A stretch of DNA of 64,000 nucleotides. It comes from Hemerocallis citrina. Its lineage: Eukaryota; Streptophyta; Magnoliopsida; Asparagales; Asphodelaceae. The position numbers were made by a program, and so were the translations under genes. Within the stretch, counting starts at the first letter, position 1, and every line of letters starts with the position of its first letter. Of this stretch, positions 44,131-55,600 are shown piece by piece. The stretch is from positions 178,684,166-178,748,165 of the forward strand of contig CM030362.1 in the NCBI GenBank assembly GCA_017893485.1, written 5' to 3'. The notes under the pieces were generated by a model that had not been told where the DNA came from, did not search any database, and saw nothing but the letters and a program-made list of their open reading frames with translations.

Positions 44131-45307
44131 CAAAAGACATTTTTCACTCAAGAACTTTTAGTGTATGTTTGGATATATAGGATTGGGTTGACTGGAGTTT
44201 ACCAGTAAAGGGTGCAAACTCTTCACTAAAGAAAGACAGCTAAAGTAAACTAATAATATACACGTGCGATGCACGTATTAATTTTTTTTAAAAAATAAAG
44301 TAAAAACTCTGATTTACACGTGCGATGCATGTCTTAATAAATAGGATTATATATTTTTAAAAGTAAATGTGAAGACTATAATGGGAGTTAGAGTTGCACG
44401 TAAGTAGGTAGATTTACAACTCCAACTCTTCCATTAAAATAGTAGAGATTATATATTATATTATAGATAGATAGATAGATAGTAATTTACACATATGATG
44501 CACATTTAATATATTAAAAAACAATAAAGTAAAAAATTTGACGTAGTGAGAACTCGAACCTGAGACCTCCTTCAATTTAGTTATGCACATGCAATGCACG
44601 TGTTGGTAGATTTACAAATGACACTAAGTCCTTCTCCCATTATAATATTAGAGATTTGTTGTTGATCCATTTTGATTTTTTTTTATAAAGGTGCAATATG
44701 GAGACAAAGTAGATATAAAAGAAATGATTAGCATGGACTAGAATTTTGAGAACTTCATGTATTACATTTTAGTTGAAATAGTAATAAGAGGTATTTCAAT
44801 TGCAAACTGAGTCTCAGACAAACAAATGTTTAGATTATTGGTATTATAGATACCTTCACACCTGCACTTGGGTTACCATTGTATTTATACATGCTCATAA
44901 TGGTTATGGGATTAGAGTAAGCTCTATAAAACCTATATGATCATGTCCTTGCATAACTATATTACAAGCATCTAAAAGTGATGATGAAGTTAAAAAAAAA
45001 ACTCTATGCAGTGTTTCTAACAAACTATATGCATTCCTGGTAAATTCAAGCTAATGATCAAGAAGGTGATTGTTGAGCTTAAAGGTAGATATGTTGGTTC
45101 CTCATATAATATGTTTCCTACTTCAATTAATTTGCTAGACCTCTAAAACTATTTTATATAATCAAACCAGGTGCACAGTTCCGAAGACGTGTCGTAGGCA
45201 CGTGTCAATGGGCAAACCTAGTTGCTTTATATATTGAGAATATATGAAGAAATTGTTGAATATATTGATATATTTTCACTATATACATAATATTATTTAT
45301 ATAACAG
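44131..45307 (+). other. Rest of Helitron-like element, with other Helitron-like termini
   Basis: No gene seen. On the minus strand two segments start TCTCTACTATTTTAATGG (44455) and TCTCTAATATTATAATGG (44655), typical Helitron 5' ends, each followed by an ACGTGC-type hairpin (44400 and 44600). Plus-strand hairpins ACGTGCGATGCACGT at 44261 and 44319 look like Helitron subterminal structures. A B-box-like ggttcgag (minus) is at 44561. A GATA tetranucleotide run lies at 44465-44482. The element end CTAG is at 45218-45221; 45222-45307 shows nothing. Confidence 0.4.
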
Positions 45308-45566
45308 GGTAAATTGTGAAAAACACCCCCATCTATGGGGTCAAAGCAATAAACCCCCTATACTATAGGACAACGCGATAAACCCTCCCAACTACTAATC
45401 GCAGTCAACAAAAGTACGGAAACCCTAAAAAACTATATGTAATGTCAAAATTGCTTTAAAAAATCCAAATCCAAATCAAAATCCCTAAAAAAACCCAAAA
45501 AATTCATTGTCTCTCTCTCTCCCAAAATTTGACTTTTTTCCAAATCAAAATCAAAATCTAAAATAC

Positions 45567-45622
<56 letters not shown>

Positions 45623-46330
45623 GCTCTGTCTATATTCCAAATCCAAATCCAAATCCAACCCAAATTCCAAAATCCAAATTTCAAAATCCAAATTCAAATA
45701 CAAATCAAAATCCTAGTCCAAAAAATCTGCCTCCTCATCACCACCACCACCACCACCGACCTCTTCATCTCCATCATCATCAAAACTAATGCTTCTTTTT
45801 AACCTTTTTGTTTTTTTGCTTTGGTCGATGAATCTATAGAATGGTGTTGAATGAGTTTCTTTGGGGTTGGAGAAGATGAAGAATAAGATGATGAAGTAGG
45901 TGAAGATGAAAGGAAGATGATGACGAAGGAGGTGAAGATGGTGGGATGAAGATTGGGATAGAGACTGACAGAGATCGGATTGGAGGCCGAGTGGTGATGA
46001 TGATGATGGTGGTGGATGTCGAGATGAGGGTGAGATGATAGAGATGATGAGGTTTGGTGGTGGTTTGGATCTTGATTTTGATTTGAATTTTGATTTTGGT
46101 TTGAATTTTGATTTTGGTTTGGATTTTGGATTTTGATTTTGGAGAGAGCGAGAGAGAGTAAGTGAAAATTTGAAAATTTAGGGTAATTTGGACATTTCAC
46201 ATAGTTTCTGTACACGAGTTGACTACAATTCTGAGTTTTTTTTTTGGGGAGGGGGGAGTTGACCGATAGTTTATGAGGTTTATTGCTTTGACCCTACAGA
46301 TGAGGGGTGTTCTTCGTAATTTTCCCTTTA
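45308..46330. mobile_element. Terminal-inverted-repeat (fold-back, Mutator-like) element
   Basis: The left end GGGTAAATTGTGAAAAACAC...GGGGTCAAAGCAATAAACC and the right end, inverted, AGGGAAAATTACGAAGAACA...GGGTCAAAGCAATAAACC match over about 55 bp. The subterminal parts are also mutually complementary (CAAATCCAAAT repeats at 45625-45715 against GATTTTGATTTGAATTT at 46070-46140), so it can fold back. A CT microsatellite lies at 45571-45620 and a CAC/CAT-rich middle at 45735-46060. No transposase. Flanks ttatataac and ttataatat are a possible but imperfect 9-bp duplication. Confidence 0.75.
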
Positions 46331-47233
46331 TAATATTATTGTATGGATAACAAATGTGTTGCACATACTACTTGTTTGGAGGACCAAGGTTGAGTGGACC
46401 TAGAGCCTAATCCCTAAATTAAAATTTATCTTATATATACTGGCCAAGGTAGCTAGTAGTCTGTGTATTCTAATACAAATACTCAGAGTATAATATCTCA
46501 AGCAGGAATGATATTAATCATAATCATTCTCTCTCTTCTTTCTCTTACTCCTCATAATAGTAACAGTTTATACACACAGCCTCATTAGTCAGAATTATTT
46601 TTTCCCGAGACTGTGTATCTAATGCTTAAAATACATATGACTAACTTTTTAGTTTGAGATGGAAAAAATCTTTTTAATACTTCATTTGTGCTTGGCATCT
46701 ACACTTGAATTTTGCAATATTAGTTGTTAAGAAGTTTGCAAAAAGTTACTTTAAAAACAATTATCATAGTTTTAATTTTTAAGTAGTGGAATACAATGAT
46801 AAAGTCCTAAACTTCTTCTTGGTGTGTTTTCCCGCCCTTTCTTGAAGTTGAAAATTTTGTGCAACCTTCTCAAATTTGTTCTTTTTTTGTTAATAGCACA
46901 TGTATGATGTTGAAACAAGTTTTAGAAAATAGAGGCAAACGAGCATATGTATCTAGCAATCAAAGAAAAAGGGCACAATTTATGTAGAATATGATATAAT
47001 AAGGAATAACTGAAAGCAATTTTGATTTCTATTTTTTCACATGACCTTTGATATAAAGAGTATTTATTTATTTGTTTGTTGTTTCTTTTCCTACCTTTCC
47101 TTGTCTTTTTATTTTACCTCTACCGATACATGATCAAAAGGTAAACTTTGTACTTAGTATGTTGAACCTGAGCACATATGGCCAAGTCTAACACTCCACA
47201 TTTTCATCATTATGCTTCTACTATAGATATAGT
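46331..47233. other. AT-rich sequence without recognised features
   Basis: No frame above 60 codons with protein-like composition. No LTR ends, hairpins or tandem repeats seen. It may be old, decayed repeat sequence or host intergenic DNA, the only sizeable stretch in the window that belongs to no element I could define. Confidence 0.5.
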
Positions 47234-48821
47234 TGATATGGGTAAAAATTTGGGCTAATCTCCTCCGTTTGATCACCGCATGAATCACGAGATAAATAGC
47301 TCGTGGGCTCTCCATAAGCCCGCCGACTTGCAACTCAAGATTCGTCCCAAATTGCAACTCAAAGACTAATCGTTAATAAAACAATTGACTTTGAGTCTCG
47401 GAGGAATATACCGGAAGCGGAGCAGAAAATGTAGGAATTTTCATTAAATAGAATTGTAGCGCCCCGGATCCCACTACAAGAAATCCGTGATACAACCAGA
47501 ACCGTTTCCTTCAAATGCATCTCAATCCAGTAATAATACGGGAAATTAAAAACTTTTATTGCCACCAGAGTTATTACAATAAACATCTTGTTCTATTACA
47601 AGAGATACATTATACAGTTATACCTTCAGAAGATTTACATCTACATATTACTGCTACTGATACCACTTTGTAACGGTTACCGTTTGTACCCAGCATGGTA
47701 GTCAACAGATCTCTACTGGAAGCTCCGCTGAGTGGTCAAGCTGCTTCCCCGAGATGCGCCACCTAGTTCAAGTCTTCCACTGCGCTACTCTAATTTCGCA
47801 ACTTCTTATTGGTAGGAATGTACATTGGATACTCCACTTGGATGCTCTGCTTGCCTTGAGTCCTTCCGCACTCGCGATTCAACATTCAGCACCTAATTGA
47901 GTGGGCACATCAGTAAGAATACTGACATAATGCTGATAAGAAACAGCGATTTCTAAACTTGTACAATCACAATCAGTCTTGATGAAAACGGAAACGTCCA
48001 TCTTAATTTCCTAGTGTCTGTGAATGCCATTACCTGAGGTCTAATGCAAGTACACAATGTACAAAGAAACATATGCACTAAATCTAATGTCAGCAAGACT
48101 TTGGAAACGCATGCATCCCATACTAAATACTCTCCAAATCAAGTTGTCTTCTTCAAATTCAGGATTTTGAACCCTCGCTATGCATTGCATTCTACTTTTG
48201 CACTCATCCTGTTTTCGACAAATACAACATGGATGGTGAGGCCTACAGTTATTCGGTGTAGTCCCGTCACTTCAAACACATAGTAGCGCCCCAATCCGGG
48301 TCTGGATTATCTCACCAGAAGCCGTGACAAAATACAAGGTACAACCAAATGGCACCGAAGACTCATAAGGAACCCCACATATGGCCCGTTCATCACCAAC
48401 ATAGAACTGTAACACCTCGAATTTGTAAAATACCAAAAATACCCGTTTTTATGTTCCTGGAGTGAGGAGACTATTATTTGGTGTATTTTTATTTTAATTA
48501 TTGATATTGGTGTCTATATTTGTGGTAGATTGGTATTATTGATATATTGGAGCCATGAGTTGAGATTTTATGTGAAGAAATATTGTTTACTTTATTTTAT
48601 AATTTTGGAAGATTGTTATCAGATAATTTAATGTAATTTGTATTGTTAGTATTATTAAAGTATAAAGTTGGGGTTTATTTGAAATATTTTGGAGATTTGG
48701 GGGCTTATTGGTAAATACTCCTTTATATATATATATATTTATATTATTAAAAAAAAAAGAAATTTCTAGAAAATCCCTCCCCTCTTCCTCCTTCCCTTCT
48801 TTCTTTCTTCCCGACCGTAAC

Positions 48822-50549
48822 TGTTGTAGGTCTCAGCTATCTAAATAAACAGATAAACTAGACACAAATTAAAACCTCGCAAGTGTACGAATCGTTTATA
48901 GAAGCGTAGTGAAAAGCAAGGGTCGATCCCACAGAGATTGTAGAAATTAACTCACTAATCAATAAAACAAAAACACAAATCATAAAGTCTTGTTCTAAAA
49001 GTCTATTTGAAAGGAAATGAAAAGATTAAAATCTAGATCAAGTAGAATCACAATTGGAATCACAAATATTTATTAAAGTAGTTGGGCTTGATTTCCACCT
49101 ATAGTCAAGAATGCTAAATTACCTTCTACACTACTCTAATCACTCAAGTTTGTTCCTCTAAGGGCATGGTATCTACTCCTTAAAGTTAAGATTTTCCTAT
49201 GCCAAGAATTAGGCATGGTATCTACTCTAATTCGTTTCTTTCCTGAAGTATTTAGCATGGTATCTACAAAGTTGCACTTGAAGAAAGCATGAGAACAATG
49301 GAAATGAACAAACACTCAAAGCTCTAGAAGTTGGTATCAAATCTAGATCCTTCAAGTTGATTAAACCAAGAACCTAAATGATTCCTGTGTTACAAGTATG
49401 AGCACAAGATATGGGTCATCTCTATACTCATCTAACATAGTCAATTTTATAATAAGCTAACTTGATAATATCAGGTTCTTCAGATCAGTCGACTGTTGCT
49501 AGCTCTCAGTCGACTGATTCTACGAACTTTCTAACAAATGTTGATTCATATTATAATTTTGATCAAGATAACCAGGTTTAATCAATAAGTGATAGAAATA
49601 GTGTTTTAGAAGATTATAACATTACATGACTATGGTTTCAATCTGCCCAACAATGAAATTAGTTGCACATAATAAAACTTTTATTGATTAACAATTCAGA
49701 ATTCATGACTCTAACAATAAAAACAAAAAAAAACTAGAAAGAGAAGAAGTAACACTGGTGATGTTCAGCCGTGAAGTTGACTTGAACTGCTTCTAAGTCG
49801 ACTTGATCTCGTTCTCCAGTGGCACTCGATCTCCTTCTTAGTTTGATTGTACTTGATCTTCTTTCATTGATTCCTTCTCTTCTTTCGATCTGATTCTCGA
49901 TTCCAGAAATCCAGAGATTGTGAGATGTTTTCTAAACTGCGTATTCCAGCCTTTTTATAGTTTCTTTTGCACCCATCCTACAGATCTCAAGTTCCAACAT
50001 TCCTATCTCTTCACGCATCGGATATGGATTGAGTTGATCTTAATACTTGCCAAACCCGGGTTTCTAAGTTGATTTGTTGGGAAGTTGTTATTTGCAGTTA
50101 TCCCATATCTGTTTCCTGGATTCTAGCAGCTCACTTTGATTCGGATTTGGAAGAGGATGAATCTTCAACTATCTTTATCCTTTAGCTCCCTCTGAATGCC
50201 AGTCGACTGGTTTTGGAATCAGTCAACTGTGTCGTGAATTCTGGAGATTCAAATTAGTCAGTCAAGTCGACTGTCTTTTGGGTAAGTCGACTGTACTGCG
50301 CAGCTTCGGAAACTCAACCTCCTCTGTTTGGTCGACTGTCATTGAAGGACCAGTCGACTTGTGTTCTGCAGCTTCCTGTGTATCATCCTCACAGTCTGGA
50401 GTAAATCTTGAATCTGCTTCGTTTAGTTGCTTTTGGGCTGTTTCCTATGGAAAAGAGAAAAGAAGAGTAAATTACCACATATAGAGAATTTAATTGTCTA
50501 ATTGCATTCAGATTATTGCTCCAAAATGTGAATATTATTGGATTTATCA
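48822..50549. mobile_element. LTR-like insertion G (1.73 kb) in C2
   Basis: TGTTGTAGGTCTCAGC to GGATTTATCA, flanked by GTAAC at 48817-48821 and 50550-50554. It interrupts C2 between ttcccgacc and the ccagcaccg sequence. TG/CA ends with a 5-bp duplication suggest an LTR (solo) or short LTR derivative. The block caagtgtacgaatcg with gggtcgatcccacagagatt is common in plant LTR-like repeats. At 49480-50370 it holds many GTCGACT motifs as in the copia element. No coding sequence recognised. Confidence 0.65.
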
Positions 50550-51707
50550 GTAACCAGCACCGAAAAGAAACCCACTTTCGGCATCTCTCTTCCCCGCCTA
50601 AATCCACTTGGTTTCTTCATGATTTTCAAATTAAATTGAGGGGTATACTAATTGAAGGGTGCTCTAGCTCGTGGTGGAGTCAAATCGAAGAAACAACAAC
50701 GGGAAGGTATACCCTATTCTGTTTTATTTGTATAGAATTAAGTGATTTTAATTTTTATTAAATAGAACTGTTATGGTAGGGAGATTAGGAGATATTGGGA
50801 ATAGTAGAGGCAAGAGATTAGCAAATTATTGGAGATTATGCAAGTTTGCTAATAAATTAGGATTTTGGGTTTGTAAAAGATAATTACATATGTGAGAATT
50901 ATCTCTTTTATAATAGTAGAAATTCCTGTTGAGCTATTAGAATAATTTTGGGTGTGATTTTAGTAATTGTTTGAAAATAAAAATATTGCAGGAAATCGAA
51001 TATTACGTGCAATGCACGTGTGCATCCCAGGCGTTCAATAAATTGTTGGTATGATTTGTGGATGAGGTGTATTGAGATAAAGTATATAGGTATAAATTTA
51101 TGGACAATGGATTAGTTATGAATATAGGGATGAGTTATATTTATATGATGATATCGAAATATGGTGAGTATGATTATACTAAATATATGTATATTGTTGT
51201 GACAAAAATCTTAAGCGGTTTGAAGCGATCATTGTTTAATTCAGCCAAATGAAGTTTTAATCTAAATACGAAAAGTTCTTATATGTTAAAAGTTGTTATA
51301 TGGTAAATTGGAGTGTATCTGGGGAATTGATGTGATTTTAAATATTTAGTGTGATGGTGATGTATTGTGTAGATATATATATATGGTGTTGTGATGTGTT
51401 GATCTAGTGGGCGTATGCAAATATGTGATAATGAGATAATAAATAGTATGGTATACTCAAGATGTGTGAGGTAATGATAAAATAAATAATACAGTACAGT
51501 TGTGATGTGCAATAATATGATGTAATGATTTTAGATGTTAACTACAGTGATATTTCTTATATGTGATGCACTGAAAGGGTAAGTGAGATGGTGATCATTG
51601 TTTATGTGTCAGTAAGTTTAAATAAAAGATGAGTTGCTATGATGATAAAAGGAGAAGAAATTATGAAAAGAAAATGTTAATAGCAATAATTTTGGTCGAC
51701 CAGAGTT

Positions 51708-52642
51708 GATACCCCAGGGTAGACCTGGGAGAGCAGATACCTCCGGATAGACCGGAGAGAGAGTAGATACCTCAGGGTAGACCTGAGAAAGAGTTGATAC
51801 CCCAGGGTAGACCTAGGAGAGTAGATACCTCCGGATAGACCAGAGAGAGAGTAGATACCTCAGGGAAGACCTGAGAGAGAGTTGATACCCCAGAGTAGAC
51901 CTGGGAGAGCAGATGCCTCCAGATAGACCGGAGAGAGAGTAGATACCTCAAGGTAGACCTGAGAGAGAGTTGATCCCCCAGGGTAGACTTGGGAAAGCAG
52001 ATACCTCCGGATAGACCGGAGAGAGAGTAGATACCTCAGGGTAGACCTGAGAGAGAGTTGATACCCCAGGGTAGACCTGGGAGAGCAGATACCTCTGGAT
52101 AGACCGGAGAGAAAGTAGATACCTCAGGGTAGACCTGAGAGAGAGTTGATACCCCAGGATAGACCTGGGAGAGCAGATACCTCCGGATAGACCGAAGAGA
52201 GAGTAGATACCTCAGGGTAGACCTGAGAGAGAGTTGATACCCCAGGGTAGACCTGGGAGAGCAGATACCTCTGGATAGACCGGAAGGAGAGTAGATACCC
52301 CAGGGTAGACCTGAGAGAGAGTTGATACCCCAGGGTAGACCTGGAAGAGCAGATACCTTCAGATAGGCCGGAAAGAGAGTAGATACCTCAGGGTACACCT
52401 GAGAGAGAGTTGATACCCCAGGGTAGACCTGGAAGAGCAGATACCTCTGGATAGACCAGAGAGAGTGCAGATACCTTCGGATAGATCGGAGAGAGGGTAG
52501 ATACCTCAGGGTAGACTTGAGAGAGAGTTGATACCCCAGGGTAAACCTGGGAGTGCAGATACCTCCGAGGAGACCGGAGAGAGAGAGAGTTGATACCTCA
52601 GGGTAAACCTGAGAGAGTTGATATCCCAAGATAGACTTGGGA
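51708..52642 (+). repeat. Hairpin array in C2 LTR
   Basis: Same 88-bp triplets as in C: CCCAGG/CCTGGG, CTCCGG/CCGGAG (fully paired here, with one mismatch more in C) and CTCAGG/CCTGAG, with loops such as GTAGA or ATAGA. About 32 units in 935 bp. The last unit has a fourth stem, CCCAAG-ATAGA-CTTGGG (52624-52640), changed on both sides. Another, CTTCGG/TCGGAG, pairs through two G-T wobbles. Confidence 0.93.
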
Positions 52643-55600
52643 CACTGTGGCTCACTAGTCGACTAATTAATAAAATGAATATGATGTGAAATGTGAATGA
52701 GAAAGAGAAGAAAGTACTTGGTGAAAAATGGAATGAGATAGTGAAGTAAGTGTATGGGTGAAAATGAATAAGTAAAAGTGAAAGAAAATGAGTATGTGAT
52801 GATGAGCATGAAAGAATGTGATTTACGAGTATCCAAGCAAAAAGGTTTGGTAAAAGAAGTATGTGATTAAATATGAGAAGTAAAGTAAAATGATAAGTGT
52901 GATATACTATTAGATGAATGGAATTAAAGTAAAAATAAAATGTACTGTGAGAATGGTTGCGAAACGAGAAATATGACATGATATGAGTTGATGCACCTTG
53001 GAATTGTGTCAAGGAACTACTCGCTTGCTATTTCCATGGGAATAGTGGGAACTACCCGCCTTGGCACAATTTCTAAGGCAAGTTGGCAGGTCATCGAGGT
53101 AAATGTTGTATTGTGAGGTGAAAGCGAAAGTAAAGAAAATTGTGAGGTGATCATGAAAATAAAGTAAATTATTACTCAAGCTATCGGCTTTGGGGTGTGG
53201 AGTATATTACCCAAACTATGTTTGGGGTGCGGTGTATTATCTAAAAAGAATCAGAGTTAATGTGAATTGTATTATCAGATGGAAAATGAAAGGTAGAATA
53301 CCTTGTGTTATGAAATGAAAATGAGAAAGTAAAGATATCGTATGATATAAAATGAATATGAGAAAGTGGAGAACGCAAGTGTATTATGAGATGAGAATAA
53401 AGAATAAGATGAGATTGAGGTAGTAAATAAACTGAATTAATAAGGATGAAATGAAGAAATTGTGTGGTGAGTTGATGCACCTTGGAATTGTGTCGGGGAA
53501 CTACCTGCCTGCTTTTTCTATGTAAATGGTGGGAACTACCTGCCTTGGCATAATTCGCAGGGTGAGCTGGTGGGTTGTTAATTTAATATCGGTAATATGT
53601 AATGGAAATGAAGAGTAAAGTAAATTGTAAGATGAAAAGAAAAGTAAAGTAAATTAATAACTGAGCTATTAGCTTGAGATGTGATGAGCTATTACCCAAG
53701 ATCTACTTGGGGCTGCAGTGATTATTACCCAAGCTATTCGGCTTCGAGGTGTGATATATTATTACCCCAAACTATGTTTGGGATGCAGAGTATAAATTGA
53801 TGAGAATGACTATAAAGTTAATTGTAATATGAGAATGAAAGTTGATGTATTACGAAATATTATGATAAGTGTTATAAGAAATGATTGGATGTGGTAATAT
53901 GAGAATGACCGCATATGGACATAATGCCCTGAATGCAAAGGGATGTAAAGATTTACGATAGAACAATTATGTGTGATAAAATACAATAATTTATGATGGA
54001 ATAAATATGAAGTTACGTGAGTATAATAAATATGATAGGAATAAGTATCCGTGTGTTGCAAGATTGATGAGTGTGATGTGATGTGACATGAGAAGAAGAG
54101 AGAAAACGAAAATGAATGAAGATGAGTATGAAAGAATATGAGATATGAATATTGTAACTGAATTGAAATTGGTGCGGTGAAGGTAATTAGAAAAAGATGA
54201 ATATATGTGATATGTGATTAAAAATGAAGAGTAAGCAGAGTTATACGTGAATTAAGTTAGTGTTTTGTATTTGAGTATAAAGTGGAAGAGTGGTATACAT
54301 ATAGTAGTATGATGCAAAATCTATGAGATTAAATATTAAGGATTGTGTGTATAATAATTTATGTGGTTAACTCACCTAAATTGGGATATGGAAAGGAGAA
54401 TAAGAAATAAAGAAAGCGTGTATGTGTGATATAGTATTATGCGAATGTAAACTAAGGATTATGTGAGGTTAGTGTGATGCGGAATGTGTGAAGTTATGGA
54501 TATGTATATAGTTGGATGCATATTTGAAGAGTACGCTGATATAAAGTCGTATTGGTGATGTTTTTATGTTCATATTTCCGATTAAATCTTCTTATCTTAA
54601 TGTTTGTAAGTTCAATTTATTTTCTTTATACAATTTATTTATTTATTAGACTAATAATTTATACTCACACCAGTAATGGCTAGCCCCTTAGTGTTTGGGG
54701 GTTAGGGAGTCCCTGGACTACCTTAGACCCCTGCTGTTACAGGTCCTCAGTAGTACAGAGGTGAGGTGTAGATTTCGTAGAGTGGATTTTTTACTTTTAA
54801 AAAAAAATATATGTATCACTTTAGTTAGGTAAATAGTGAAAGTTATGGTTTAAATTGTATTTTGGATGTATAAATACTTGGATGACGATGATGAGTATAG
54901 TGTGGGGTAGTATGGTATATTCTCGTCCCGTACTCATCTCGTTGTGGTGTACCGGGCTCTGTGGTATGTTTTATAAAGATTTTTCTAAAAATTTTACCTC
55001 GTTTTCAAAGAAATTTATGGTTTTTATTTGATATCTGATATTCTATTATGAGTTTGGCCCCCAGAGCATATATATTGATTGCCTGCATGTTTCTACTCAT
55101 TTTGGCCTGGGGAGCCCGTGATATTATTGCATATGTTGTGAGCTACGAAATTTTGAGCATAATTCTGTAAGCTTTTTGTGTTTCGGGGCAAAAATTTCAG
55201 AGGAAACTCTGTCAAAATTTTATTTGATATATAACTATCTTAGTTTATGTTTAAAGTAATATAGAAATTGAAAGAATTTATTTTGGAGTCAAAAAAAAAA
55301 ATTTGGGGTGTTACAAGAACCTCCAGGTAACCTTCCCGTTCTTACCATGGCACTTCAGGAATTGACAGAGCGAGGTACGCAACTCAGCATGTATCCCTAC
55401 AATAGGAAGAGACAACCCTGGTAATCACCGCCTAGTGCTCGCCCTTAGAATAAATCGGATTATAGGGTATCACCCTTAACACCAACTTGGTCCTTAAGAG
55501 AAAATAAAGAAATACAATCTAGTTACCAAAACATGCTATTCATCCAATCTCGTATAAAGTCTAAGCGATTGAGCCCAAACGAGTCTGTCAACACAAAACC

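Larger units (their letters stand above)
6140..45221 (+). mobile_element. Helitron-like element split by nested insertions
   Basis: The 5' end TCTATATAATAAAACACA at 6140 is TC-initial and follows an A. The sequence breaks at 6216 where Tat element E starts and resumes at 44126 as gctcccaaaag, exactly continuing the intact copy at 5905-5990. A Helitron-type 3' end lies at 45187-45221: a hairpin with arms ACGTG/CACGT followed 15 bases later by CTAG and a T. The net element is about 1.17 kb with no Rep/helicase coding, so it would be non-autonomous. That the 45221 end belongs with the 6140 start is an inference. Confidence 0.45.
48408..55315 (+). repeat. Solo LTR C2 of the element C family, split by G
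   Basis: TGTAACACCTCGAATTTG to TTTGGGGTGTTACA, flanked by AGAAC at 48403-48407 and 55316-55320. It aligns with the C LTR from end to end but is clearly diverged and, minus G, about 5.2 kb. Longer hairpin array (51708-52642), duplicated long inverted repeat (52993-53075 and 53472-53560), conserved island with cctgctgttacag at 54730 and the same 3' end. No internal region, hence a solo LTR. It shows the C family is multi-copy and that LTR architecture is maintained. Confidence 0.92.

Noticed and set aside
45445..46215. Frames of Glu/Arg, Ser/Leu and Asn/Gln/His runs
   Set aside because: Translations of CT/GA and CCAAAT/CAT repeats inside the fold-back element.
44126..47233. A host gene between elements E and E2
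   Set aside because: No exon-like frame, splice pattern or known protein motif; the part is accounted for by Helitron-like ends, a TIR element and featureless AT-rich sequence.
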